A DNA stretch of 64,000 bases from Algoriphagus boseongensis (GCF_004362805.1 NZ_SNYF01000005.1:1198688-1262687); one strand, 5' to 3'; shown: positions 43,295 to 52,666, counted from the stretch's first letter. A program made the numbers and translations. Notes: generated from the sequence alone by a model not told the origin.

Positions 43295-43938
43295 TGAACT
43301 GGAGCAAGTGGATACTTAGTGTTTTTCTGATTATTCCTGCCTCTTGGACTCGGGTAAGCAGGCTGAATACTGCCATTGAAGCTGCAGAAAAAAGTTATGC
43401 CGAAACCAAGTACGAGGAATCAATTCAAAATCACCTTGTTTTGGTTAATGAGTTTGAAATGAGGTCTTCTTCTTTGGATTTTGATCTGGGATTAAGTCAT
43501 CATTACGCCCAAAAAACTGAGGAAGCTGCAGGATACTATGATATGGCTACCCAAAGCACTGATATGGCTTTGGCTTCTTTTGCCTTCAATCAAGGCGGGA
43601 TTTTGTTGGGAAACAAAAAGGAATACGAAGCGGCTCTGAGCAAATTCCAATCTGCCCTAATCAAAAATCCGCTAAATGAAGAAGCCAGATACAATTATGA
43701 GCTTTTGGCTCGCTGGCTGAAAAGAGACGAGGAGCGCAAGCAACAGGAACAAAACAAGCCAGAACCTTCGGAATTTGCCAAAAGAAAAAAGGCAGAAGCT
43801 GATCGATTTGTGGAACAATTCCGCTTCGCAGACGCTTTAAAAGTTATGGAAGATGCATTGGCTCAAGATGAGACAGTCGCTGCCTACCAAGATTTTATGA
43901 CCACACTTAAGGATGTTGTTGAGATCAATGAGAAATAA
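43294..43938 (+). CDS. TPR-repeat protein of the Bat-type operon
   Basis: A 214-residue protein with a short N-terminal hydrophobic segment (WILSVFLIIPASW) and two or three TPR-like helical hairpins (about 25-145, for example FAFNQGGILLGNKKEYEAAL and NPLNEEARYNYELLARWL), then a charged helix with Gln/Glu and a further helical pair (ADALKVMEDAL). It resembles the TPR part of BatC/BatE, which are periplasmic partners of BatB. Its ATG overlaps the VWA gene stop and its end overlaps the next start, so the three are translationally coupled. Confidence 0.88.
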   Translation: MNWSKWILSVFLIIPASWTRVSRLNTAIEAAEKSYAETKYEESIQNHLVLVNEFEMRSSSLDFDLGLSHHYAQKTEEAAGYYDMATQSTDMALASFAFNQGGILLGNKKEYEAALSKFQSALIKNPLNEEARYNYELLARWLKRDEERKQQEQNKPEPSEFAKRKKAEADRFVEQFRFADALKVMEDALAQDETVAAYQDFMTTLKDVVEINEK

Positions 43939-44533
43939 ACTTGGACTTCTGATTTTAGCCTTTTTCTTCTTTTCCGGAGAAAATATGGCTCAGTCCGCTG
44001 GGGATTTTTTCAACCGGGCTGCAAGATCCTATGTGAAAACAGAAACCGATCAGGCGCTTCAAACGGTGAACGATGGGCTGAGCAAATATCCAAATGATGC
44101 CAAGCTGAAGGCTTTGAAAGAAAAGCTGGAAAAAGAACAGCAGGAGGAACAACAGCAAAATCCCCAAGATCAGCAACAACAAAACCAGCAGAACCAGAGC
44201 CAGCAAAGCGAAGGTGAACAAGGTGATTCCAAATCTGAGCAAAAAGACGGGGAACAAACCAATGAAGACAAGGCCAAAGAAGGTCAAAAAGGCGAAAACC
44301 CTTCTCAGCAAAGTGAAGAAGCAGGAGAAAATGCCAATGATCAAATGGATGCCAATCTAGCAGACAGGCAAAAGAAACTGGAAGAAATGCGGGAGAAGCT
44401 TAAGGCGATGAATATCACCCCTGAGCAGGCACAGCAAATTCTTGAATCCTTAAATGCAGCCGAATTGAGATACATTCAGCAGAATAAAAAGACACCTACC
44501 CAAAGACCAAAAAGAGGTTTGCCGGATTGGTAA
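43928..44533 (+). CDS. BatC-like exported protein with Gln/Glu-rich linker
   Basis: A 201-residue protein when started at the ATG at 43928, where a signal peptide follows at once (MRNKLGLLILAFFFFSGENMAQ); an ATG five codons upstream is possible. A TPR-like helical hairpin (about 25-65) is followed by about 75 residues made almost only of Gln, Glu, Asn, Lys and Ser, then a helical segment and a C-terminal QRPKRGLPDW. A single TPR hairpin plus acidic low-complexity linker and a terminal D-W is the pattern of BatC. It overlaps the previous gene by 11 bp. Role: probably an envelope-associated partner of the VWA protein; mechanism unknown for the whole family. Confidence 0.87.
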   Translation: MRNKLGLLILAFFFFSGENMAQSAGDFFNRAARSYVKTETDQALQTVNDGLSKYPNDAKLKALKEKLEKEQQEEQQQNPQDQQQQNQQNQSQQSEGEQGDSKSEQKDGEQTNEDKAKEGQKGENPSQQSEEAGENANDQMDANLADRQKKLEEMREKLKAMNITPEQAQQILESLNAAELRYIQQNKKTPTQRPKRGLPDW

Positions 44534-44590
44534 AATCTATTTCCTTCAATCCTTTAATTCTTTTGATTTTCAGACTAAACCCAAATTAAT

Positions 44591-45772
44591 ATGAGCAAAG
44601 AAGTATATATCGTTTCCGCTGTCCGTACGCCTATCGGAAGTTTTGGCGGAAAACTCTCTGGATTTACTGCTATCGAATTAGGAAGCATTGCCATAAAAGG
44701 AGCTTTGGCTAAAGCCGGAGTTGCATCAGAAGCCGTGAATGAAGTATTTATGGGCAATGTGATTTCCGCGAATCTGGGTCAGGCACCGGCTAGACAAGCT
44801 GCAATCGGTGCTGGAATAGGTTACAATGTTCCATGTACTACAGTCAATAAAGTATGCGCTTCAGGGATGAAAGCCGTCATGCTTGCAGCACAAACCATTA
44901 TGCTGGGTATAAATGACGTAGTAGTCGCTGGAGGAATGGAAAGCATGTCCAATGTGCCATTTTATGTTCCAAAGGCAAGATTCGGGTACAAGTACGGAAA
45001 TGCAGAATTGGTTGATGGATTGGTGAAGGATGGACTTTTCGAAGTCTATTACAAATTCCCAATGGGCAATTGTGCTGAAAACACAGCCAAGGAAATGAAC
45101 ATTTCCCGTGAGGAACAAGATGCCTATGCGATTCAGTCTTACAAGAGATCAGCAGAAGCTTGGGAAAAGGGAATGTTCAAAGACGAAATCGTTCCTGTGG
45201 AGATGATTGGCAGAAAAGGAGAAACGATTTTGATCGATGAGGATGAGGAATTCAAGAATGTGATTTTTGATAAGATCCCTTCCCTAAAGCCGGTATTTGA
45301 TAAAAACGGAACTGTCACTGCTGCCAATGCTTCAACCATGAATGACGGAGCTTCGGCTTTGATTTTGGTTAGCAAGGAAAAAGCAGAAGAATTAGGCTTA
45401 AAACCAGTTGCTAAGATCCTAGGATTTGCAGATGCCGCGACCGATCCTTTGTGGTTTACCACAGCACCTGCTTTGGCTATTCCAAAAGCCTTAAAACATG
45501 CAGGAATAAGCCCAGAAGAGGTTTCATACTATGAAATCAATGAGGCTTTTTCAGCAGTCGCTTTGGCTAATCAAAAGGAATTGAATCTGGATAATGACAA
45601 ATTGAATGTCTTCGGTGGAGCAGTTTCTTTGGGACACCCACTAGGAGCATCCGGTGCTAGAATCATCACTACCTTGAATTCTGTCTTGCATCAAAAAGCT
45701 GGACAAATTGGCGTAGCAGGTATTTGTAATGGAGGCGGTGGCGCCTCTGCCATGGTGATTGAAAAAATGTAA
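44591..45772 (+). CDS. Acetyl-CoA acetyltransferase (thiolase)
   Basis: A 393-residue thiolase of the biosynthetic type, which condenses two acetyl-CoA to acetoacetyl-CoA or the reverse. The acylated cysteine is Cys89 in TVNKVCASGMKA; the other catalytic residues are His in SLGHPLGASGAR (about 349) and Cys379 in GICNGGGGAS. VISAN and GGMESMSN are also as in the family. It follows the Bat genes by 57 bp on the same strand but shares no function with them, and ends at a bidirectional terminator. Confidence 0.96.
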   Translation: MSKEVYIVSAVRTPIGSFGGKLSGFTAIELGSIAIKGALAKAGVASEAVNEVFMGNVISANLGQAPARQAAIGAGIGYNVPCTTVNKVCASGMKAVMLAAQTIMLGINDVVVAGGMESMSNVPFYVPKARFGYKYGNAELVDGLVKDGLFEVYYKFPMGNCAENTAKEMNISREEQDAYAIQSYKRSAEAWEKGMFKDEIVPVEMIGRKGETILIDEDEEFKNVIFDKIPSLKPVFDKNGTVTAANASTMNDGASALILVSKEKAEELGLKPVAKILGFADAATDPLWFTTAPALAIPKALKHAGISPEEVSYYEINEAFSAVALANQKELNLDNDKLNVFGGAVSLGHPLGASGARIITTLNSVLHQKAGQIGVAGICNGGGGASAMVIEKM

Positions 45773-45795
45773 GGATTAATTATCCTCAAAATAAA

Positions 45796-45822
45796 AAGCA
45801 GGCCGAAAGCCTGCTTTTTTCT
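45796..45822. terminator. Bidirectional terminator between thiolase and ApbE genes
   Basis: An 8-bp stem AAGCAGGC / GCCTGCTT with a CGAAA loop, preceded by A5 and followed by T6, so it can act on both convergent transcripts. Confidence 0.93.
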
Positions 45823-45834
45823 TTTTAACAACTG

Positions 45835-46842
45835 TTACTTTTTCTCCTCAGGTTTAGGAAAGCCAGAGGTATATTCTATTTCAAGTTTATCCTTTCCTCC
45901 GATAATAAACATAGCTTCCACTCCAGGAATACTCTCCGCTAAAACTCTTGCTTTTTCTGGACCCATGGACATAAATGCTGTAGCAAGAGCATCTGCTTCA
46001 GTTGCCGAGTTTGCCAAAACAGAAACGGAAACCATGGAATGGCTTACTGGAAAACCAGTCAGTGGATTGAGAATATGAGGTCTCCGTATTCCATTTTCGT
46101 CCAGATAAAACTTCCTGTAATTCCCTGAACTGCTTATTGCTTTATTGTCCAGCTCTACTTTAGCCAAAAGAACATTGGTATTACCCAATTCAACTTGCTG
46201 AGGATCTTCAATCCCGATCGACCAAATCGCACCTCGGGAATTTTTCCCTTTAGCTTTCATTTCCCCTCCTATTTCAACCATATAATCGGAAACGCCAGCC
46301 GCATTCAGAACTTCGGCCAACTTATCCAAAGCGTACCCCTCACCCAATCCCGTAATATCCAACTTCACTCCCTCTTGAGCAGCGAAAAACCCAGAATCGC
46401 TCGCCATGATTTTACTTTCAAAACCTATTAGAGGCATGAGCTCAATCACTTTCGAAGAGTCCATTTTTTCTTTTTCCTCAAAAGAAAAACCCCAAGCCTT
46501 AATCAAAGGAAACAAAGTGGGCTCGAAAAAACCCTCACTGAGGCGATGATACTTTCTGCAGGAATCCAGCATATTCCTGAAAGTAAAAGATGGATTCTGG
46601 ATGGAACCCGAATTGTTAAAATCTGAAACTTCAGATTCCTGGATATAAGAATTGGAAGCTTGATTGATCAAAGAAAAAACGGAATCAAAGGCAGGCTGAA
46701 AATCTCTCTCGAGTTCGTTGACTTGAATTCTGTAATAGGTCCCGAAAATTTCACCTTGATAAGTTCGGTACTCCTTTTCCTTTTCAGCACAGGAATACAG
46801 TCCAAAAACAAGCAATACGAGGATAAGTCGAGGAAAATGCAT
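45835..46842 (-). CDS. apbE: FAD:protein FMN transferase (ApbE family)
   Basis: A 335-residue lipoprotein when started at the ATG at 46842, where MHFPRLILVLLVFGLYSC gives a good lipoprotein signal; a longer frame from 46887 adds 15 residues ahead of it and was rejected. ApbE motifs seen: GTYYRIQV, KLDITGLGEGYALDKLAEVL, YMVEIGGEMKAKG, and the magnesium/FMN site in ATEADALATAFMSMG. The enzyme attaches FMN to a threonine of exported flavoproteins such as NqrC or RnfG; no such target is in the window. Alone in its transcript. Confidence 0.94.
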   Translation of the reverse strand: MHFPRLILVLLVFGLYSCAEKEKEYRTYQGEIFGTYYRIQVNELERDFQPAFDSVFSLINQASNSYIQESEVSDFNNSGSIQNPSFTFRNMLDSCRKYHRLSEGFFEPTLFPLIKAWGFSFEEKEKMDSSKVIELMPLIGFESKIMASDSGFFAAQEGVKLDITGLGEGYALDKLAEVLNAAGVSDYMVEIGGEMKAKGKNSRGAIWSIGIEDPQQVELGNTNVLLAKVELDNKAISSSGNYRKFYLDENGIRRPHILNPLTGFPVSHSMVSVSVLANSATEADALATAFMSMGPEKARVLAESIPGVEAMFIIGGKDKLEIEYTSGFPKPEEKK

Positions 46843-46963
46843 GGTAAATTCAACTAGAATTAAGCTTCGCAAAATGTTAAGCTTCATAAATTTTGGTCAA
46901 AAATAGTCAAAATGAACTCCTTGGGCGTTATTTTTCCAGAAACTTCCAAACCCTACTTCCAGA

Positions 46964-48100
46964 ATGTCCTTCCATTCTCTTGATCTGAATTCACCCACCC
47001 GATTATTCAAAAAATTACCTGCAGCAGGACTTCTTCTACTTGCTTTTACCTGTTTCAACTCCCTTTTTGCTCAAGACACAATCAGGACTTATTACGACGA
47101 GGATTCGCTTCATGTAAAAGAAATCCTAACCAAAATCAATGGAAAGGCTCAAGGAGAAGTCAAACTTTTTGATTTGAATGGAAAGCTTATTTTGATTGGA
47201 AATCTAAAGGATGATAAGAGAAATGGAGCTTTTTATGATTTGGATCCTGATAGTGGGGATACCTTGAGAATCATTCAATTCAGGGACAACCTGAGACAAG
47301 GAAAATCTCAAAGTTTTTATCCCGGAGGCCAAATTAGCCAGGAATCCTATTTTGAAAACAACCAACTGGAAGGCTTAGTCACTTCCTATTTTGAGGATGG
47401 AAAAATCAGCGATCAGACGAATTTCAAAGGCAATAAGCCGGATGGGATTTCCCAGATTTTCTACCCAAATGGGCAAGTCAAATCCAGGATTTCCTTCTCT
47501 TCAGGACAGTACAATGGATTACTTGAAGAGTTTGATGAAGAAGGGAACATGATTTCAAGCACCTCTTATTCCAAAGGAGTTTTAAATGGTCCAGAAACAT
47601 ATTATTACCCAAATGGAAAAGTAAAATCCCAGCGAAAATTTCTTAACGGAGAATTGGACGGGGAATACTTGCTTTACTCTTCGGATGGAAAAATTGAGCG
47701 AAAAGCATTTTATAAAAAAGGATTGCCAGAGGGTGAAATGTTAGAATATTATCCTGACGGGAAGCCGAAAATGAAGGCCATTTATTCCAAAGGCTCCCCT
47801 ACCCAGCCCATCCTTTTTTACCATGAAAATGGAGAGGTAAGGCAACGAATTTCCTATGATAATTCAGGCAGAAAACTCCGAGAAGAAAACTTTTATCCCA
47901 GCGGTAAACCCTATTCAGTAGTTCCTTTTCAAAATGGGGCAGAAAATGGGCAAGTGAAAATCCTCTACGAAAACGGAAATCCAAAAGAAATCAGAACCTA
48001 TAAAAACGGGAGATTGGATGGACTTCAAGAATGGTATGATGAGAATGGAAACCTGACCAAAAGTGAATTTTACGAAAACGGAAGAATTGTCAATAAATAA
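46964..48100 (+). CDS. Exported MORN-repeat (YwqK-like) protein
   Basis: A 378-residue protein with a signal peptide ending NSLFAQ and about a dozen repeats of roughly 23 residues of the type Y-x-x-G-x-x-x-G-x-x-x-x-Y-x-x-[DN]-G-K, for example YFEDGKISDQTNFKGNKPDG and YYPNGKVKSQRKFLNGELDG. This is the MORN_2 repeat of the YwqK family, sometimes labelled an antitoxin by homology; with a signal peptide and no toxin next to it that label is not supported. The fold is an elongated beta sheet; function is unknown. Confidence 0.9.
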   Translation: MSFHSLDLNSPTRLFKKLPAAGLLLLAFTCFNSLFAQDTIRTYYDEDSLHVKEILTKINGKAQGEVKLFDLNGKLILIGNLKDDKRNGAFYDLDPDSGDTLRIIQFRDNLRQGKSQSFYPGGQISQESYFENNQLEGLVTSYFEDGKISDQTNFKGNKPDGISQIFYPNGQVKSRISFSSGQYNGLLEEFDEEGNMISSTSYSKGVLNGPETYYYPNGKVKSQRKFLNGELDGEYLLYSSDGKIERKAFYKKGLPEGEMLEYYPDGKPKMKAIYSKGSPTQPILFYHENGEVRQRISYDNSGRKLREENFYPSGKPYSVVPFQNGAENGQVKILYENGNPKEIRTYKNGRLDGLQEWYDENGNLTKSEFYENGRIVNK

Positions 48101-48158
48101 GCCCAAAAGCTAAGGCATTGGAAGAGGCTTTTTCTATTTTTGTCCAAACGATTTTCAA

Positions 48159-49103
48159 ATGAGCAATGCGATCAAAGAAACCCATTTCAAATTTCCAGGA
48201 CAGGTGGGTTTTTACAAAGGAAAAGTAAGAGACGTCTATATTTTTGACCAGGAGCTGGTCGTAGTAGCATCTGATCGAATTTCTGCCTTTGACGTGGTAT
48301 TGCCAAGACCTATCCCTTTCAAGGGCCAGGTTTTGAACCAGATCGCTGCTGGGTTTTTAAAAGCAACTTCTGACATCGTTCCAAACTGGGTGACCGCCAT
48401 TCCAGATCCCAATGTTACGATTGGTAAGCGATGCGAACCATTCAAGGTGGAAATGGTAATCCGCGGATATCTTTCAGGTCATGCGGCCAGAGAATATAAG
48501 GCTGGAAAAAGAATGATCTGCGGTGTTCCAATGCCTGAAGGCATGAAGGAAAATGATGCTTTTCCTGAGCCTATCATCACTCCTACAACCAAAGCATCCG
48601 AAGGTCATGATGAGGATATATCAAGAGAAGATATTCTGGCAAAGGGAATTGTAAGTGAGGCCGACTATTTGGTTTTGGAAAAGTACACAAGAGCCCTGTT
48701 TCAAAGAGGTCAGGAAATGGCTAATGAAATGGGATTGATTCTGGTGGACACTAAGTATGAATTCGGAAAGTTTGGAGATCAGATTCTCCTGATTGACGAA
48801 ATCCATACGCCGGATTCTTCCAGATATTTCTATGCCGATGGTTATGAGGAAAACCAAAAGCAAGGGCTTCCTCAGAAGCAGCTTTCAAAGGAATTTGTCA
48901 GACAATGGTTGATTGCAAATGGATTTCAGGGAAAAGAAGGACAAAGCGTACCTGAAATGACTGATGAAATTGTAGAAAGTATTTCCGATCGCTATATTGA
49001 GCTGTTTGAAAAAATAACCGGCGAAAAATTCATCAAAGCCGAAATTACCCAAATCGAATCAAGAATAGAAAAAGCAATTCAGGCCTATTTGGCCAATAAA
49101 TAA
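48159..49103 (+). CDS. purC: SAICAR synthetase
   Basis: Phosphoribosylaminoimidazole-succinocarboxamide synthase, step eight of purine synthesis: joins aspartate to CAIR with ATP. The 314 residues match the longer form of the enzyme. Motifs include [63 protein letters not shown] and [20 protein letters not shown], and DSSRYF near the C-terminal part. It precedes the STAS gene by nine bases, so purC may be the first gene of the run purC-STAS-rnz-transporter. Confidence 0.96.
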   Translation: MSNAIKETHFKFPGQVGFYKGKVRDVYIFDQELVVVASDRISAFDVVLPRPIPFKGQVLNQIAAGFLKATSDIVPNWVTAIPDPNVTIGKRCEPFKVEMVIRGYLSGHAAREYKAGKRMICGVPMPEGMKENDAFPEPIITPTTKASEGHDEDISREDILAKGIVSEADYLVLEKYTRALFQRGQEMANEMGLILVDTKYEFGKFGDQILLIDEIHTPDSSRYFYADGYEENQKQGLPQKQLSKEFVRQWLIANGFQGKEGQSVPEMTDEIVESISDRYIELFEKITGEKFIKAEITQIESRIEKAIQAYLANK

Positions 49104-49112
49104 CCAACTTGT

Positions 49113-49490
49113 ATGAAATATACCATAGATAAAAAAGAGCAATACGTCGTATTCACCCCAATGGAAGAGAAATTGGATTCTCTCCTAGCTCCTGTACTAA
49201 AATCTGAACTTTTGACCATCCATGCCGAAGGATTTGGCAATGTAGTTTTGGACCTAAGCCAAGTAAAATATGTGGATTCAAGTGGATTGAGTGCACTTTT
49301 GGTCGGTGACCGAGAGTTTGGAAGAAATGGTGGAATCTTCGTCATTTCTGGAATCCAGGAGCATGTGATGAAGCTTTTGAAAATCTCTATGCTTGACAAA
49401 AAATTAAACTTGGTCAACACGCTTGAGGAAGCTGGTGAAGCGATCTTCATGCATGAAATCGACGGAGGCGAAGACGAGGAGGAAGATTGA
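49113..49490 (+). CDS. STAS-domain protein (anti-anti-sigma-factor type)
   Basis: A 125-residue single STAS domain: NVVLDLSQVKYVDSSGLSAL contains the conserved serine that is phosphorylated in SpoIIAA/RsbV-type antagonists (DSSGL). The C-terminus is unusual in ending with a run of acidic residues (DGGEDEEED). No anti-sigma kinase or sigma factor lies nearby, so the partner is unknown. The gene sits between purC (nine bases) and rnz, whose TTG start lies within this stop codon, giving tight translational coupling. Confidence 0.92.
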   Translation: MKYTIDKKEQYVVFTPMEEKLDSLLAPVLKSELLTIHAEGFGNVVLDLSQVKYVDSSGLSALLVGDREFGRNGGIFVISGIQEHVMKLLKISMLDKKLNLVNTLEEAGEAIFMHEIDGGEDEEED

Positions 49491-50419
49491 TCCCTGATTT
49501 TGAAGTCACCATTTTAGGAAATACCTCTTCCATTCCTGTACATGGAAGAAATCACACTGCCCAAGTCGTACGATTTGGGCAGGAGTTTTTATTGGTAGAC
49601 TGTGGAGAAGGAACTCAGATCCAATTGAGGAAATTCAAAATAAAAGCCTCCAAAATTTCCAATATTTTTATTTCCCACCTTCACGGAGATCATTACCTGG
49701 GATTGGTAGGATTGCTCTCCAGCTACAATTTGGCAAAAAGAGAAAGTCCTATTACCCTCTTTGGACCAAAGGGATTGGATGAGATTCTTACCACACACTT
49801 CCGCTGGAGTAATATGCATCTCAACTACCCCTTGCATTTTGTGGAAACAAACCCAAATGGATTGAATCTTCTTTTGGATCATCCCAGATTTGAGGTTTTT
49901 AGCTTTCCCTTAGTTCACAGGCTTCCAACTACAGGATTCCTGATTAAGGAAAAAGAAGGATTGCGAAGTCTGATCAAAGAAAAACTTCAAGAGAAAAAAA
50001 TCCCTTTGGAGGCAATTCATAATCTAAGACTGGGAAGGGATTTCACAGATTCAGATGGAATTACTTATCAGGTCAAAGACTATTGCCATCCACTTCCCCC
50101 TTTGAGAAGTTATGCTTTTTGTTCTGATACAAGATTTGAACCTGCCCTGACCAATTATATCTCAGGAGTAACCTTGCTTTATCACGAGAGTACATTTTTG
50201 GAGGAAGATCTTCAGCGGGCTGCAGATACTTATCACAGCACTGCAAAACAGGCAGGGAAAATAGCGAGCTTGACAAAGTCGAAACAACTTCTTTTGGGTC
50301 ATTTTTCTTCCAGATACAAAGACCTAGACGCCATGCTAAGTGAGGCAAAAACCGTATTTTCAAATTCTGAATTAAGTGTAGAAGGAATCACCTATCCCAT
50401 CTTGCCACCAAATGAATAA
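49487..50419 (+). CDS. rnz: Ribonuclease Z
   Basis: The tRNA 3' endonuclease, which cuts the 3' trailer of tRNA precursors. It is 310 residues long with the zinc motif HLHGDH in FISHLHGDHYLGLVG, a later DTRFEP region, and HSTAKQAGKIA followed by LLLGHFSSRY. The start is a TTG at 49487 in the sequence TTGA that also holds the TGA stop of the STAS gene; no in-frame ATG exists before the conserved FEVTILGNTSSIP, so the TTG is the only reasonable start. It ends eight bases inside the next gene. Confidence 0.96.
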   Translation: MIPDFEVTILGNTSSIPVHGRNHTAQVVRFGQEFLLVDCGEGTQIQLRKFKIKASKISNIFISHLHGDHYLGLVGLLSSYNLAKRESPITLFGPKGLDEILTTHFRWSNMHLNYPLHFVETNPNGLNLLLDHPRFEVFSFPLVHRLPTTGFLIKEKEGLRSLIKEKLQEKKIPLEAIHNLRLGRDFTDSDGITYQVKDYCHPLPPLRSYAFCSDTRFEPALTNYISGVTLLYHESTFLEEDLQRAADTYHSTAKQAGKIASLTKSKQLLLGHFSSRYKDLDAMLSEAKTVFSNSELSVEGITYPILPPNE

Positions 50420-51203
50420 TCAAAACTATTCCCGCCGGACCAACCTTTTTTTAATTCTGGGCAGTATTTTCCTGACCAATGCGATTCTGGCGGAGATAAT
50501 TGGGGTAAAAATCTTTTCGGCAGAAAAGACCTTAGGCTTTGATCCGGTTAACTGGAGTTTTTTTGATGAATATATCCTGGATTTCAACCTGACTGCAGGC
50601 GCAGTTATTTGGCCGATTGTATTTATCACAACTGACATCATCAACGAGTATTTTGGCAAAAAGGGAGTTCGGAAAATCAGTTTCCTGACAGCCGGACTAA
50701 TAGCTTATATATTTATCATAATCAGCATTGTGACAGTTCTTGTTCCTGCTGACTTTTGGATTGAGGTGAATGCTCAAACTCCAACAGGAAACACCTTTGA
50801 TATCAATTATGCTTTCAATTCCATCTTCAGACAGGGGTTGGGGATAATACTCGGTTCTCTAACTGCATTTTTGCTTGGTCAATTGATTGACGTTTTTGTG
50901 TTCCAAAAACTTAGAGCCATCACAGGTGCAAAGATGATTTGGCTTCGGGCTACCGGATCGACCTTGGTTTCCCAGTTTATCGATTCTTTTGTGGTTTTGG
51001 GGATCGCTTTCTATGTATTTGGCAATTGGTCATTAAGCCAAATCATCGCGGTTGGGCTTATCAATTATGTTTACAAGTTTTCAGTAGCCATTCTTTTAAC
51101 GCCTCTTCTTTATTTAGGCCATGGAATGATTGACCGATACCTTGGTAGGGAGCTAGCTGAACAAATGATGAAAGAAGCCTCTGAAGACGAATCTTTTAAA
51201 TAA
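50412..51203 (+). CDS. Queuosine-precursor transporter family membrane protein (YhhQ/VUT)
   Basis: A 263-residue protein with six or seven membrane spans. It carries the family features: LTNAILAEIIGVKIF in the first span, FITTDIINEYFGKKGVRK, and RATGSTLVSQFIDSFVVLGI. Members import queuine or preQ0/preQ1 precursors for the queuosine modification of tRNA. Compared with the E. coli protein it has an insert between the first two spans, as is usual in Bacteroidota. It overlaps rnz by eight bases; the pairing of a tRNA nuclease with a tRNA-modification transporter may be meaningful. Confidence 0.92.
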   Translation: MNNQNYSRRTNLFLILGSIFLTNAILAEIIGVKIFSAEKTLGFDPVNWSFFDEYILDFNLTAGAVIWPIVFITTDIINEYFGKKGVRKISFLTAGLIAYIFIIISIVTVLVPADFWIEVNAQTPTGNTFDINYAFNSIFRQGLGIILGSLTAFLLGQLIDVFVFQKLRAITGAKMIWLRATGSTLVSQFIDSFVVLGIAFYVFGNWSLSQIIAVGLINYVYKFSVAILLTPLLYLGHGMIDRYLGRELAEQMMKEASEDESFK

Positions 51204-51320
51204 TTGAGCCTTCCATGTAAGGAAAAAATCTCTATTCATGATTGAACTATAAGAAAGTCATTTTCTAATTTTTGGTTCAAAAAATCTTGAAATAATTATA
51301 TTTCTATCTTCTGTAAAATA

Positions 51321-51346
51321 AAAAAGCAGGAGAAAATCCCCTGCCC
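51321..51346 (-). terminator. Terminator downstream of the DUF3078 gene
   Basis: On the minus strand GCAGGGGA pairs with TCTCCTGC (one G-T pair) over a short loop and is followed by six T. It lies about 100 bp after the DUF3078 stop; it could also serve the plus-strand transporter gene, though the T run on that side is broken. Confidence 0.75.
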
Positions 51347-51448
51347 TTTATTTGAAAACTAAACCAACTATTATTTAACTACCACAATGAATTCAAAAAT
51401 AATACAATTATGATTAAATCAAAATCCCAAATAAAAAATTGTTAATTA

Positions 51449-52345
51449 TTATTTTTTCTCTGGAAAATTCCCCCTTTTGAAGGCTAAACCAATCGCCAAA
51501 CCTTGGCTAAATTGGACTTTTTCATCTTGATCCAAATCATATATGGTTAGTGTTGTCAAGGAAACATTGATCGCTTCAGTGATTTTGGCAACAAATCCCA
51601 CATCTAATCTATGGTCAATAGAATTGAACGCGAGTGTTTCAAGATTTGCATACATCTGATATCTCATCAAAATTCCAAACCTATCAGAAACCTCTTTTTT
51701 CCATTCAGCAAGCAGGTTAAATGCCAACCATTCTTGTCTTACTGTCTTACCGATTTCTACACCATAATTTTCTGGTACTGTTTTATACAATTCTGTATCG
51801 GTAACAAAAGTAAACCTTGGAGCAAACGGAGAAAGACGCAAAAGAAACTCATCGTTCGGTTTGTATTCGAACCCTATACCTGTGGTTAGGTAAGCTGGAT
51901 TTGCCCATTTAGAAATCAATGACTTGGGTTCGGTGTCAAAATCATAACCGGGAGCAAACTGAGAAAGGAAATTGACACCAAAATAAATATTCCATTTTGG
52001 GGATATCTTATGACCCAACTTTGAATCCAAATAAATCCTGTCATTCGACTTTCTACCATCCTCACCTTGGTTTTTGACAACTCCGTAAATCAAATCCAAA
52101 GTATTATCCCAAGACCACTTATCCTTTGCATAATTTGCTCTTCCAGCCAAATAGGCACTGAAAGCCATGGAATTAACTCCCCCTCCTGTCCAGTTTCCAC
52201 TGAATGAGGCTTGATTTATATTCAATCCACCGGCAATTTCCTTCAGCCAATAAGTTGTATCCTTCTTCACTTCCTCCGTCCCATCCTGGGCAGATGCAAT
52301 TCCAATTGTTACTATAAAAAGAAAAATTGTAAATAACTTTTTCAT
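51449..52345 (-). CDS. DUF3078 outer-membrane-type protein
   Basis: A 298-residue protein when started at the ATG at 52345 (MKKLFTIFLFIVTIGIASAQ, a clean signal peptide); two further in-frame ATG codons lie six and two residues upstream. DUF3078 features: NQASFSGNWTGGGVNSMAFS near residue 45, NRIYLDSKLGHKISPKWNIYFGVNFLSQFAPG, and alternating beta strands to an aromatic end, consistent with a beta-barrel in the outer membrane. Function unknown. It is divergent from the DUF202 gene, with 45 bp between. Confidence 0.9.
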   Translation of the reverse strand: MKKLFTIFLFIVTIGIASAQDGTEEVKKDTTYWLKEIAGGLNINQASFSGNWTGGGVNSMAFSAYLAGRANYAKDKWSWDNTLDLIYGVVKNQGEDGRKSNDRIYLDSKLGHKISPKWNIYFGVNFLSQFAPGYDFDTEPKSLISKWANPAYLTTGIGFEYKPNDEFLLRLSPFAPRFTFVTDTELYKTVPENYGVEIGKTVRQEWLAFNLLAEWKKEVSDRFGILMRYQMYANLETLAFNSIDHRLDVGFVAKITEAINVSLTTLTIYDLDQDEKVQFSQGLAIGLAFKRGNFPEKK

Positions 52346-52390
52346 AAGCATTAGTTTTATCAAGATCTAATCAAAAATAAGTAAAGAAAT

Positions 52391-52666
52391 ATGGAAAAAA
52401 ACCCTGAAGATGAACTTATTGTCCGGGACTATCTGGCAAGGCAAAGGACTACGCTGGCAAATGAGCGTACTTTACTCTCCTATATTCGAACATCGCTCTA
52501 TTTTTTGGTTTCGGGAACAGCGCTTTTTGAGGTGAAAAATTTAGCGCATATCAGAGGATTTGGTTACCTCGCTTTTGGACTGAGTGTAGCTTTTTTAATT
52601 CTGGGAATCTTCAACTTTATCCGCGTAAAAAGAAAGCTTAGAAAAGGAAATTACTTGAAAATGTAA
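52391..52666 (+). CDS. DUF202 membrane protein
   Basis: A 91-residue protein with two membrane spans (about 32-48 and 55-74) and the DUF202 signature LARQRTTLANERTLLSYIRT at the cytoplasmic N-terminus. The family includes YidH-type proteins, and a DUF202-related domain is also found in VTC complexes of eukaryotes; the bacterial role is unknown. It is followed 85 bp downstream by another small membrane protein on the same strand. A polyphosphate kinase gene lies convergent just beyond, which is of interest given the VTC link, but that is only proximity. Confidence 0.92.
   Translation: MEKNPEDELIVRDYLARQRTTLANERTLLSYIRTSLYFLVSGTALFEVKNLAHIRGFGYLAFGLSVAFLILGIFNFIRVKRKLRKGNYLKM

Noticed and set aside
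46964..48100. YwqK-type antitoxin of a toxin-antitoxin pair
   Set aside because: The protein has a signal peptide and no toxin-like neighbour; MORN repeats alone do not support the label.
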